Shown: positions 50,279-61,480, counted from the stretch's first letter. The stretch is 64,000 nt of DNA from Xiphophorus maculatus (GCF_002775205.1 NC_036450.1:18805479-18869478), one strand, 5' to 3'. Made by a program: numbers and translations. Notes: generated from the letters alone by a model not told the origin.

Positions 50279-50318
50279 TGTCTTGATGCAAAGCAGAAGT
50301 CTGCTTTGCATCAAGACA
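50279..50318. repeat. Perfect 19-bp-arm palindrome
   Basis: TGTCTTGATGCAAAGCAGA, two bases, then its exact reverse complement. Each arm holds ATGCAAAG, close to the POU octamer. With such a short loop it would form a cruciform or hairpin rather than a microRNA precursor. Confidence 0.85.
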
Positions 50319-50829
50319 GGAAAGCATTTTTCTATTGAATGTTGCAAGGTTAAACTAGATAGACATAGGAATCTTTGCCCATTCCTCTTTCAAATGAGTA
50401 TTTGTATATTATTGTGACTGGATGAATTTTGGTAAGCAAAGCTTCTTGTAAAAGTACTTTTCGCCCAGATAAAATTAAAGTAAATTGAAGACCTGATTTT
50501 TCTTATATTTCTAAAATAAGATTTTATTTTATAATCCTTTTGCAATATATTAGCTTATCCAGAGATGTATATATACAGTATTTATCAGGAATGAGAATGG
50601 ATTGAATAGTACAATAAGTAACTGGTGTGAAGACCAGTCAACTTGATTTACTTCCTGCATATCCACAGGCTTTGTTTGTATCTTGCTGATTGTACCACAT
50701 ATGTCTTTCTGTTTTCTCTCACATTAATCAGACAATCTATATCTCTTCTAAGCTAATCTTATAAGAAAATCATAAGATTAGAGGTGCCTGCAGCTCCATG
50801 TGCAAGAGTTCACAACTTCATAGCTTCCT

Positions 50830-51300
50830 ACCGTCCCGGTCCCCATTTGAGTATCGCTTTTTCTAGCGTTTATATTTAATTTCCACAGTCGCAAAGCTAT
50901 TACCTCCAACTCTGGAACTAAATCTCATCTGAAAGCCTCCCCACTGAACAAATACCTTGTTGAAATGTATTGATTCATGGAAGAGAAAATGAGACTGGGG
51001 GATATCGCTTTGTCAGTGATTCAGCACTTTGTTCCTAGAAGATGCACCCTAACAGAGTCACTAAGAGAGCATTGGAGTATAATTGGGAGATAGACTGGAG
51101 AGGCAGATGGATGATTATAAATATGAGATGTTCTGCCTTTTCTGGAAACCGCTCTGCAGAGTTTAGACTTCAAACTGTGCAACCTCAGTCTGTTTGGGCA
51201 GCAATTAAGCTTTGGATCAGTGGGCCTGTAAAGATCGACTGCCTGGGCTGCTGCACTGCTCCAGGCTTCTGCCAAAGCAATGCCCCTTATTAACAGTTAT
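50830..51300. promoter_or_regulatory. Enhancer-like non-coding block
   Basis: Balanced-composition sequence of about 470 bp with no known repeat, containing TTTGTCAGTGATTCAGCAC, GGCAGCAATTAAGCTTTGG and CAAAGCAATGCCCCTTATTA. Open frames run on both strands (83-84 codons) but match nothing and have no splice sites that help. Candidate conserved element upstream of notch1. Confidence 0.25.
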
Positions 51301-52083
51301 AAATGTCTGCTTAGTGGGGCAGTAAATCTAATGCATGCTTAGTTTGGGGATTTGTTGATACAGGTGATTTCTTTATTTAGGCTCATGTTTATGTGTGTTG
51401 CCACACTGTGAGGAGCTGTTTAAAGTCTGAGCCTGGTAAAGATTGTTTGCCACTTCAGAAAAAAATAAATTGCTTTTTAAGCTTTAATGTTTGATTTATT
51501 TTTTAGTTTAACTGATTTTAAGTGATAACTGTCATTTTGGTCACCCAGCTGTGAATTAGAGCCCCCTTCCTGCACTTTTCTCACTTTGGACTGTAAAGGA
51601 GGGGGGAAGGACCCCAAAACAACAAAACAAGACCCACTTATGTATGTATGCCTTATCCGCATGGAGCCACCGCACTGGCACCTTCCTGACATTCATTTCC
51701 TTCAAGAATTATGTAGATACAGTACCTTGCTAAAGTGTGAACTACTTCACAATGAATCATGCCACAGTCACATGGCATGACTGTGGCAATGAGCCATGCC
51801 ACAGTGAATACACTTTACTGTATTTCGCTGTGGTTTTAGATGATAGGCCAACACAAATCAATGCATAACTAGGAAGTGAAGGGAAGCTTGTTTTTTTTTT
51901 ACAAACAAAAATCTAGAAATAATGACATGGATTTGTATTCAGTTCCACTGAGTGACAACTTTCTTCAAACATCTTACGCTCCAATGACAGCAGAAGATGT
52001 TAAACACATATTTATGAATGAGAGTGGCTCGTTGTAGCTCTGGTGGTATTTTTAGGGTCGTTATCCTGCTGGAAGCTGGAGCC

Positions 52084-52115
52084 GGGGTTGCAAAAGTCTA
52101 GACTTTTGCAACCCC
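52084..52115. repeat. Perfect 32-bp palindrome
   Basis: GGGGTTGCAAAAGTCT joined directly to its exact reverse complement with no spacer (centre TCTAGA). It lies inside the decayed element, where relatives have no such symmetry that I recall. Confidence 0.85.
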
Positions 52116-52156
52116 CTGCAGTTTTCTTTTCCTCCAGTATTGCTGTGTGTTTAAAT

Positions 52157-52381
52157 CAGGGGTCTCAAACTCCAGTCCTCGAGGGCCCCTGTCCGACAGT
52201 TTTTAGATGTGCCTCAGGTACAAAACACTGGAATGAAATGGCTTAATTACCTCCTCCTTGTGTAGATCAGTTCTCAGAGCCTTGCTAATGACCTAATTAT
52301 TTTATTCAGGTGTGGTGCAGCAGAGGCACATCTAAAAGTTGCAGGACTGTGGCTCTTGAGGACTGGAGTTTGAGACCCCTG
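52157..52381. mobile_element. hAT-type MITE nested in the Tc1-like element
   Basis: A 225-bp element with perfect 24-bp terminal inverted repeats beginning CAGGGGTCTCAAACTCCAGT. It is flanked by GTTTAAAT (52149-52156) and GTTTAGAT (52382-52389), an 8-bp target-site duplication with one change. Its good ends show it inserted much later than the host element decayed. Confidence 0.88.
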
Positions 52382-53228
52382 GTTTAGATCCATCCATTGT
52401 CACCAGATTTTCTGTCACAGCTGAATAAGTGCAACCCTTCAGCATGATGCTGCCACCACTATGATTCACAGTAGGGTTAATACATTGAGTGTGATGTGCA
52501 GTGTTCGTTTTCCTGAATACACAGAGTTTTACATATACAAAATCAAAAAGTAAAATGTTGGTCTTATCTGGCATGAGCTCCTATGTTTGCATGTGTGCAG
52601 TAAACATAGGATGACAGAGTTTTCCTCTTAATAATGGCTTTCTTTTTTTGATTTACCTATAAATGGCAGATTTGTAGAGTGTGAAAGTTGTACTATTAAC
52701 ACATTCTCCCACTTGAGCAGTAGTTTACTGCAGCTCCTCTGACTTATGGACAACATATTTTGTCGATTGGGGTTTATGCAACACTTTTTCCATTTTTGGA
52801 TGACATATTGAGCAATGCTCTACCACTCCGACAAACACATGAGATTATGGACCTGCTATATTTATACAGAAATTAATTTACACACAGGTATTCTCCATTT
52901 CTATTGGGTCTTAAATTGATATCTTCCTGGATCCTTTCACTCCAGCTCTGTAGTTGAATACTGAATTCAATTATTTGCACTGCTTTCAAAGTAAAGTTGG
53001 TTGAAAACGAGTGCACTAAACACTGTTCTGATTCTTTTTCCCCCCCAATAAGTTTCATTTCCACTGTTTCATTTCCACTTCAATTTATGTTCCTGCAACA
53101 CTTTGTGTTGAGCTACCTCCTAAAAACACAATAAAACACATTAATATTGTAAATTTGTTACAATTTTAATATTGTAACCAATGTGAGCACATCTAGGAGG
53201 CATGAATACTTTTGCAAAGCACTTGTAA

Positions 53229-53646
53229 ATACAGATTCATCCTGCCATACGGTTTGGAAAACTCTCCATGGCACTTTTCAAAATATTGTTAAACAATATT
53301 CATATGAATATTTCAGATCTGGTAATGATGTGACAAGTGTATACACAATTAATTAGTATATTTTACAAGTGATAAGTGGGCTCCAAATTTGTTGTTATAA
53401 TGTGAATAGAACGATTTGCACATTTTCTCACCAAGCTGCCTCTGGGAGTCAGACGTGTGCTTGATCTGTGCCTCTGCTCTCAGCTGTAAGAGTCTGGACA
53501 TGTTTTACATTAGCATGGGTATCTACATATGAGGGGCTCGTCTGGAAACTGCTGTGAAGGTTGTTTGATGAAGGTGATAATTGAGACGCCTGAGGTCACG
53601 CCAGAATCTGGGAAAACAAAGAAACAAGAAGAGGCTCCGTAGCATG
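53229..53646. other. Intergenic sequence before the microsatellite
   Basis: The part 53430-53640 is less AT-rich but shows no gene or known repeat. Confidence 0.4.
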
Positions 53647-53648
53647 GT

Positions 53649-53723
<75 letters not shown>
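53647..53723 (+). repeat. (GT)n microsatellite
   Basis: About 77 bp of almost pure GT dinucleotides with one early interruption. Open frames across it are artefacts of the repeat. Confidence 0.95.
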
Positions 53724-53724
<1 letters not shown>

Positions 53725-54490
53725 TGTTACCAACATGTTTTTCTCAAAACAACAGACCTTCCGTGCCTTCTTTAAATATTTGAATCAAACAGAGTTAGAT
53801 ACAAATTTCAGATGGCATAGTGTTTCTAAAAGCTGCAATTTTAGATAAAAAAAAAGTTAATTGAACTCTTAAATTAACCGTTCTAAAGAGAGAAAACGTA
53901 CTTATAGGTCATCTATCTTTAAGAGTTACATAAAATAGCATTTCAGTTTTAATCCCCTACTAATTGTAAAATAAATTGATTAAGCATTGCAGTTAAGAGA
54001 TAATATCCAATAACTGTTTGTGTGTTTTTAACCACATCTCAACTAATTGCTGTGGACTTTCAATGAAACAATAATATTGTGCTACTTATTGTGTTAAAGT
54101 TTCTTGAATCATTCAAGCAAAATAAAAAAATAAATAAAATACTGGAGCTTTGGTGGTCTTGATTTAATAGCTATCCTTATTTTTTGTGTAGTAAATGTTT
54201 AATTACTGTTTTGTTCATATTTATTTACGGTAAGGGATCCATTGTGGAAGTTAAACAGGAATACCTCAATTACTCCAAAACACAAGAGAACAGTTTCAAC
54301 ATCCAAAATTGATGTTGAAGCAGCTATTGTAGCAAGAAAAACAAAATAACTCATTGCTCTATGAAATTGGATCAGAGTGGTGCAATTTGAAATCCCTATA
54401 AGATTTATCTCTTTTTTTTCTGTCCTTTATTCATCAAGCTTAACTGTCCAACATTTGACACAGTCTGTTCTGAGAAATTGTTTAATCTAA
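53724..54490. other. Intergenic AT-rich sequence
   Basis: No gene or repeat recognised. Confidence 0.45.
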
Positions 54491-54494
54491 GCTT

Positions 54495-54760
54495 GTGGAT
54501 GCATAGGGTGGGTGCCTAACTCCAGCATTGAATGGATGAGAGGCGGGTACAGCCTGAAAGAATTGCCAGGGCAACACAGAGACACACAACCACACACACA
54601 AATCCACACCTAAGGGCATATTAACTCATAATGCTAATTTTTAAACAGTGGGAACACTACCTGAAAAAAAGCTACATGCCTGCAGGGACAATATGCAACA
54701 TTACTGGATTTGAACCTCCAATCTTCTTGCCTTAAGTCATATTTACACTGTGATACACTC
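54495..54760 (-). mobile_element. Decayed SINE copy, reverse orientation
   Basis: GAGAGGCGGGTACAGCCTG, GCCAGGGCAACACAGAGACA, TGCAGGGACAATATGCAAC and GGATTTGAACCTCCAATC (B-box complement) give the reverse-strand block order of the 12205 family. Confidence 0.6.
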
Positions 54761-54764
54761 ACAG

Positions 54765-55385
54765 GCCACGTTTTAGGTAAACCTGCTCAGTTACTTTTTT
54801 CTTTTCTTTTTAACCAGATCAACAAATAGGTTTATCACATAGCAGAAAAATCTATGCATTTAGGCTTGCAGAGACGGTGATGAAGACTTCCCAACATGCA
54901 AAAAGAACATGTGAACTTAGCATGGTGGTGTCGGAGGTGTGGGTTTGAGTATTTTAAAAACTCTTGATCTGTTTGGATTATTTAGAGGATAGAAAGACAA
55001 GAGTAGTATAACCACCAAACTATTCATCTCCCAACATGATGAACCTTACAGCATTGGGCTACAGCAGCAGAAAACCACAATGGTTGCCACTCCGGTCAGC
55101 TAAGAAGAAGTAGCTGCAGCTACAATAGTCATAAGCTCCTTAAATTTGGAGACTAACAAATTAAAAACCTGGTCCTATAAATCTCAATTTTAGCCAATAT
55201 AATGTAGGGTCCAGATTTCATCCTAAACTGGTTTCTTGAACATGCAAGTTCCCTGCAATCCAAAGGCCATCAAAGTCACCAAATCCCAGTTAAGCAAAGC
55301 AGCTGTAGTATTTCCATTGAGGATGTGAAGCTGCATGATGCTATCATGTCAATGTGGATCAAAATAACACCTTCCTGAGTATAGA
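54765..55385. mobile_element. Decayed family B Tc1/mariner-like element, reverse of 3600-4090
   Basis: Begins ACTCACAGGCCACGTTTTAG, GTAAACCTGCTCAGTTAC and continues with ATGCATTTAGGCTTGCAGAG, GTGAACTTAGCATGGTGGTG and GGTTTGAGTATTTTAAAAAC. Later blocks CCAGTTAAGCAAAGCAGC and ATGTCAATGTGGATC are weaker. Frames are broken. Confidence 0.55.
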
Positions 55386-55389
55386 TTCT

Positions 55390-58300
55390 GTAGCTGAATG
55401 AAAACTGACCTGAAGGCAAGAGGTAATCAAACTACTACTATCTTGTGCCTAAAGAGTCCAGAGGGTTTATTTTTAAGTAGATACTGTATCAAATTCTGGG
55501 CCAAAGTGATAAACTCTAATATTATTAATTGGATTGAATATTGACCATCATTATTTGCTTCTGATTTCTATCTAATTCCCAAGAACGGTTTAAATATGCA
55601 TTCTTAAAAAAAAAAAAAAAAGATAGGTTTTGGGTGAGACATCATCAGCACAAATTGTTAGAATAATTCAAAGCCGTCATGCCTGAATAAACTATCACTG
55701 TGGTTATTTGAGACAATGCCACAACTGTTTTGGTAGGGAAGCAGGAATTTCACCACCCGGTCTGATATCAGAATGACATCATGTTGGGTTTGTCAAAGAA
55801 AGCAACTTTCTTTATCGCCACCTCTGGCCTCGCGCCGTCCCAGCTTCCAAAGAAGGAAGGAAGAGATTCTGAAGAGAAGGAACAACATCGTGCTTCAGGT
55901 CAGAAGCTACAGTTCTGACCAGCCAGAGTTCAGGCTGCGGAGGGCAGGTCCATTCAATTTAAAGCTCTAATAAATAACTCTGTTTATTTGTACCCTATGT
56001 CGACCTCTTAAACGGGTTTCTAAATTAAGCCTTGATGAAGTTTTTTTTTATTTTTGTTTTTTTAGCTTTGGGTCTTCCCCTCTCCAACTGTGGGAATCAA
56101 TTTTTAAGTGTTTTCTTAAACATATACTATATATCATACGTTATATGTTATAGGAAAGCCTCTCAAGCCAGAGGAGGGCAGAATGAAGCAAAAAACAGAA
56201 GCTCAGATTTCACGGCAGATAAGAAAGTGTTCTGTTTTTCAAAAATCCACACTTTCTGACTCCGAGGACTGAACCACACCTTGGGATGTAGAGAGAAGGT
56301 GCAGCAGGGCAAGTGTTAACAGTTTGCCATGAGCTGAGCTGAGCGTGTGCCTGTTAGATCTGACATTTCCCACGGTGGGTCAGGTGCTTTCCAGCATGCC
56401 CGTGCACATCTTTCTTTTTATTTTTTTCCATCCCCTTCAACAAATTCCCTCAATAGTAGAATTTACTTTGCTGTTGTGCAATAGGCACGTTGCTAATTAC
56501 TCAAGTGTGCTCTCTTTTTCTTCTTTTCCACGGTTTCCCACAGCTTGTGCACCTCAAGAGATTCGTCTGATTTGGAGCTGGTCCATGCAGCAGACACACC
56601 AACAGAGGGACAGACATATGCATGGCCTTCGTAACAAAATAATCTCTGCCTTGGGGTGGTGAAACTTGCAGTTTCTCCAAATGACAGTTTCACTTGCCCT
56701 CGGGGAAGGAAAAAAAAAAAAGAAGGAATAATAACAATCTCGCTCAGGCATGTATTCTGAACTGTCAGGAAAGTAATATATATTGCCGTGAGAACACTGA
56801 AACTACACTGAAACAGCATGCTGCGCAGAAAGACACATGCCCTAGAAGCCATACAAGTGATTAAATGCTTAGTTTAAAAAAAAGAATTAAAAGATGTGTG
56901 TACACAATTATGTTGAAACTGAAACTCTGAGGCTGGAATGTGTCATTTTTTTTAATGCAAAGACATTTTCGTGGTTTTGGACTTCAGGTTTTTACAAACC
57001 AAAGACAAACAGAAGAAGAAATGCATATAAACTCTCCTTCAGAATGTAACCTTCACTTTATAAGAAAAATAAAATAACTTATTGTCGAAGTTGTCAGAAT
57101 CGTCCTATTTATTATTGCAATTTTGGATCAACTTTAGAAAGAACTCAAAAATAATCAGTGCATTCACCATATATGGCGAAACTCTAGATATTTGTAAAGA
57201 AAAATAGGCAAAAATGAATTAATGTGCAAAGCTGGTAAATATATAATAGAAACAGAGCAGGTGTAGTTACAGCAAAATATGCATTTAGAAAGTATTGACT
57301 CAAGACACTGAATACAAATGTCTGACTTATCAGTAAAGCTTTTTGAAAACCTTTTGTATCCTTTTCCCTCCTCATCACTATAAAGCCTTATACTGTATGT
57401 TGACATAAAATCTCAAAGGAGTTCATTGAAGTTTGTGGTTTTAACATGACATAATGAAAAAGTTTCATAAATCCTTTTTCAAGGTGATTTGTGACTTGAC
57501 AAGTGAGTTGGTTCTCAGTTCCTAAATAGGATTTTCACAATATAAGTTTTTAAATCATTGCAAGTTTTAAGGGTCTGTACATTATTTTGACCTGTCACAA
57601 ATATTTTAGACTTAAAGATGCTCATTCTCACTCAGAACACCATGATTTGACCTTTTTCTGTATTTTTTCTACTTTAACTTGCAAAGGATTAGATATAAGA
57701 AAAACACACCACATAGACAGTGCTACATATACAGTAAGAGTGAGGATTTAAAACATATATAGCTCTGGTGACCAATATGTCACATGCACACTGTCTTAGG
57801 TCACAAAAGATGTTGCCATCAACAACGCATGAGAACACAGACATTTTTTTGTCATGATTTTTTTTTAATTTAAGAATGCAATTAAATATATGAGTGAAAT
57901 TTACTGTCCATTGGATGAATGGAAGCTGATTTATGTCATTATGCAAGCAAACCAAATGCAAGACTGATTTGCTTGCTCCTATTAGGTGGATGCAGACATT
58001 GTTAACTCTAATGTGAAATAATTAAAAACCACAAACATAATGTATTTAGCTTAGTCAGCAAAAATAGATCTTCTATATATTGCATTTCTTGCTGTTTCAA
58101 TTCTGGTTGGGAATGTTATATCCTACAATCAATGCTACCAGGATGTTTTGATCTTCAAATGCATCAGATATTACAGCATCAAATCAGAAACAGTGGTAGT
58201 GGGGAAAGTCGCTTCCTGTTTTTATCTTCTGCATTATGAACCAGAGAAATGAAACCAGTCTGAGTCAGTATGGCAATTTATGAACTGACGTAATGCATTT

Positions 58301-58735
58301 GATCTTTGTTTGAACTCTGACAACATTGATCTGAGTCAACTAAAGTTCTTTTCTTTTTGTCCTTCTCAGCAATTACCTCCGCTGGAGATAAAAGCATGAG
58401 AAAATACATTTGAAATCTTGTTTTGCAGTTTTTGTTGCATATTATAGAATATATTCCATTTCCTGCCTTCATGTCTGAAAAGTCTGAAAGTCTGATAAAC
58501 ACTATGGTAAACCAGCCTGGTTTAAGATTACAAACAACAGACTTGCCTTCAAGATGATCTGTATTGTTTGTTAAACAAAGCTGACAGAAAGGTACATATG
58601 GCCAGTTTTAACCAAGTAGAATCATTAAATTTCAAAATATACAGGTAATGTAAGCAAAAGCAAGAATATTGTGAGATTTGATGTGGGTGTATTTTAGTTT
58701 GTTATGTAAAATGCACTACGTTTACTTTTTTCTTT
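55390..58735. other. Intergenic sequence upstream of notch1
   Basis: No gene recognised. A-run at 55605-55620; a short family A repeat trace at 57425-57475 (GAAGTTTGTGGTTTTAACAT). A frame at 55773-55970 and overlapping frames at 56345-56850 look non-coding. Confidence 0.4.
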
Positions 58736-58739
58736 AAAA

Positions 58740-59075
58740 ATTTGTCACTTTACAAACAGAAAACATCCATGCATTTTGCAGTCTGTTTTAAACCTTTTGC
58801 ATATCTAATGAGAGAAATTTGACTATTCTTCTTTGCAAATTAACTCTTGCTCTCCACACATTTCCAATGCCACCTCACATCTTGGTTTGGACTTTGACTG
58901 GGCCATTTATAAAATGCTTTAAACTAAACGTTGCATTGTGGCTCTGTTTGATTGCTTAGGACAAAAGCACGCTACACTTTTCAGATTAATTTTGTAAACA
59001 ATTTTGAGAAAGACGGTTGCATGTTTTTTCTTCCACATCCGCGCGTGAAAGTGAAAAACAACTTTGTGCCCCTTG
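58740..59075. mobile_element. Family A Tc1-like fragment
   Basis: TTGGTTTGGACTTTGACTGG, GCCATTTATAAAATGC, GCATTGTGGCTCTGTTTGA and GCTACACTTTTCAGATTAAT match internal and terminal parts of the family. It ends about 300 bp before the notch1 leader. Confidence 0.5.
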
Positions 59076-59219
59076 AGTTGACCTTGTCTCATCAAATCCC
59101 AATAATGCAAATCGGGGTTGCAATATATGACTAGATAAAAATAAAGTCCTCTATAGATGCCTCTAAGTGCTTCATAAACATAAAGTTATCATTTTACACA
59201 ACTTTCTATTATTAACAGT

Positions 59220-59400
59220 TTGTGTACACAGAGGGACATGTTTCCTGGAGCATGTGGAGGGGAGGGAGCAACTCTGATTTGGCCACAGGGCGAGGAGTAG
59301 GAGGAGAATTTAGAAGGGGCGGAGGAGGAGGAGTAAGAGGAACTTGTGAAGTTGCTCGTAGATTTCATTGAGAACTCGGAGTGCAGCCGGTTAACACCTA
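59220..59400 (+). promoter_or_regulatory. notch1 promoter region
   Basis: Purine-rich, GC-richer sequence with GGAGGGGAGGGAGCAACTC, a GC box in AGGGGCGGAGGAGGAGG (about 59317-59333) and no TATA box, directly before the leader of notch1. The transcription start is not visible but probably lies near 59350-59400. Confidence 0.45.
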
Positions 59401-59511
59401 TGATCTGAGCTGTGGTGAAGACTTTAACTCTACCTGTTGGGATTAACCTTTCCGTGTCAAACTAAGGATATTCATTTTGACGCAACATCTGGAGCCCCAT
59501 ACTGCGGATCT

Positions 59512-59547
59512 ATGCGAACCCAACGCGGGACTCCTGCACGTTTGTGA
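59512..59547 (+). promoter_or_regulatory. Upstream ORF in the notch1 leader
   Basis: ATG at 59512 opens an 11-residue frame (MRTQRGTPARL) stopping at 59545-59547, 15 nt before the notch1 ATG. A minimal ATG-ATC-TGA also occurs at 59400-59408. Both matter only if transcription starts upstream. Confidence 0.45.
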
Positions 59548-59562
59548 AGCTGAAGAGGAGGA

Positions 59563-60741
59563 ATGTATCGTTTCTTAGTGAAACTGACATTTCTAATTCC
59601 AGCAATCGTCTTCTCAGAAGGTGAGCTTTAAAAAATTAAAGTGGTATCACCTGTTTAGATTCAGCAGAGAGACTCTGAGAAAGTTACAAAATGGTTAGTA
59701 ACTTGGACTTTGTTGCAAGTTGCCAAATAAGGCTTTTCTGTTTATTATATTCAATGAGACTGTTAGATTATTGCATGTCGAATAATGAGAATTATTACCT
59801 TGCTATAATAATTTTATTAAGCGTGGGAAAAGGTTCTGTGCAAGCTGCTGCAGACTGCGCTGTGGTCGCTGCTGACTTTCCCCGTCTTCTCCAATGAATC
59901 AGAGCAATTAAGTTTGTGTGCACCGGAAAGATTGGTGCCGAATTAGTTTTATGATGTTTAATTCAGCCACATCATAACTTTTAAAAAATATTTTAATTCG
60001 ACTGTTCCAATAAAACTTAACACCTGCTTGATTAGGTCTGAGAGTTGGTTATAAACCACATGAGAGAAGAAGTTGGTGCGTGTGCTGGGGTGGGGGGAGG
60101 GGGGGCTGTGGTAGAAGCTAAAGGAGCTGCGAGGCTGATGGGGGCAGAAGGGGTGCACCTTTTGTCTGCAAGTGTGGGAGAGTGTTGTGAGTGCCGGGTG
60201 GTGGGGGTTGCTGAGGGGGGGTCCACTGTTATCCCGTCTGCTGGTAAACAATGCCGGGGGAGAGTGTTTTATGGCTCGTGCTGGACTCTGATTTCTTTTG
60301 TTGCGCATCTGAGCCCCGCAGCTGCCGCGCGCTCTTCCTCCTCCTCCCGCAAAAAAAGCGTGCCCCCCCATATACTGCCCTCCTCCCCCCCAATCCTCCA
60401 CCTCGGCCCCTCCCAAAAGCCACGCACCACTCACCACGCGCTCCTCTGGCCTCACCGGTGTCCCCGGCAGGCTCCCCCAAAGCATCCCCCAAGGACACTC
60501 TCGTGATAAATCAATTAATATATAAGGGAACGCAAGTGTAATTTGAGATTTTAAGCAAAAAATGTGACTTTAGATGTTTATAAAGTTTAATTTTTATGGA
60601 TTTTGTGCATTTAGAATTTACTTTAAGCCTCAGATTTAATTTTTTTCTGCACTTTACAGGTTTAAAATGCTCCCTGCCTACTGAGACGTGCCTAAATGGA
60701 GGAAGATGTGAAGCCACCTCAAATGGAAATGGAGAGTGCAA
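59563..60741 (+). CDS. notch1: Notch 1 receptor, first two coding exons (3'-partial)
   Basis: Single-pass receptor for Delta/Jagged ligands, cleaved to release a transcription-activating domain. Exon 1 (59563-59620) codes the signal peptide MYRFLVKLTFLIPAIVFSE and ends in phase 1 at a GTGAGC donor. Exon 2 (60660-60741) starts the first EGF repeat with cysteines in Notch1-like spacing (LKCSLPTETCLNGGRCEA, then GNGECK) and ends in phase 2. PxETCLNGG(K/R)CEA is closer to NOTCH1 than to NOTCH2 or NOTCH3 in my memory of the family. Its position beside sec16a, as for human SEC16A-NOTCH1, supports this. Whether it is the fish 1a or 1b copy is not decided. The other exons lie beyond the window; intron 2 runs from 60742 to the end. 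Confidence 0.85.
60087..60105 (+). other. G-quadruplex candidate in notch1 intron 1
   Basis: GGGGTGGGGGGAGGGGGGG lies about 470 bp after the end of exon 1. A C-rich stretch at 60363-60400 offers a similar motif on the other strand. Pattern only. Confidence 0.5.
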
Positions 60742-61079
60742 GTAAGTGATGGGAAAACTCCTAGAGAGAGAGAAAAAAAGTGATGTTCCAGATGTTACAC
60801 TCCAAAACATACCTACACGCAGCTATTATTGTTGTGTATGTATTTCTTTAAATTTGTGTGGTCTTTGAAAGGGCATTTTAGTTGGAAAGAAAAGGGGCCG
60901 CAGGTTCCCCCCTTTCCATTCCAGCCTTTGAGTGGGTGCTGTGCCCAGCAACCGTAGAGGCCCTTCTCAGAAGTTTTGCTCTATTCCTGTATTCCTCATC
61001 CAGTTCTTTTTTTTGCACTGCCCCTTACACACACTCATTCTCTCAAAAAAATGAGAAAAACCTTGGAAAAGTGAAGAAA

Positions 61080-61480
61080 TCAAAAGAGCGTAGACCCACA
61101 ATGCTCAGAATGAGAAGGACAAAAGCAGTCCACCACTCTCCTCCCCCCTCCACAGCAGCCCATTAATGAATGCAAGACCCCCACAGCAGCAGAGTGAGAG
61201 GACGCGTCCAGCCCTAAATCTTGTTGTTCTGCTCTTTCACGGGCGACAGCTGGGGCTCGCCCGCCGCCCGTCACTCCATTGTCCCCGCAGTCAGAATAAT
61301 GCTGTGTGACTAATCTGAGTGGGGCTTCCCATCATGCCACAGCCACCCCAGACACCTCAACACACACCAAACTCCTGCTGCCCACTCCCCCAACCTTCCC
61401 CAAAAAAGGCTTGTCTCCATCATTTTGAATCGAAAGCCCCCCCTCACCCCCAGCTCAGTGCTTGTGATCTCCATTTGAAA
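61080..61480. promoter_or_regulatory. Enhancer-like block in notch1 intron 2
   Basis: GC-rich, motif-dense non-coding sequence (CAGCAGCCCATTAATGAATG, GGGCGACAGCTGGGGCTCGC, CATTGTCCCCGCAGTC, CCATCATTTTGAATCG) unlike the AT-rich intron around it. Homeobox (TTAATGA), E-box (CAGCTG) and SOX (CATTGT) words sit close together. Mammalian NOTCH1 intron 2 is known to hold enhancers. Correspondence is inference. Confidence 0.35.

Larger units (their letters stand above)
51720..53228. mobile_element. Decayed full-length family A Tc1/mariner-like element
   Basis: Ends ACAGTACCTTGCTAAAGTG and GAATACTTTTGCAAAGCACTTG are inverted relatives. Inside are GGCCAACACAAATCAATGC, TTTTTAGGGTCGTTATCCTG, CTGGAAGCTGGAG, CAGCATGATGCTGCCACCAC, AATGGCTTTCTTT and TTACACACAGGTATTCTCC, all phrases of this fish family. 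It has been interrupted by the hAT MITE at 52157-52381 and carries the palindrome at 52084-52115. No intact transposase frame. Confidence 0.7.

Noticed and set aside
50279-50318. MicroRNA hairpin
   Set aside because: The loop is only two bases and the arms are 19 bp, too short for a Drosha/Dicer precursor.
53581-53848. Frames reading Cys-Val repeats
   Set aside because: Translation of the (GT)n microsatellite.
60032-60541. Overlapping frames up to 175 codons on both strands in notch1 intron 1
   Set aside because: G/C-run low-complexity sequence with no homology; it lies between two well-supported notch1 exons.
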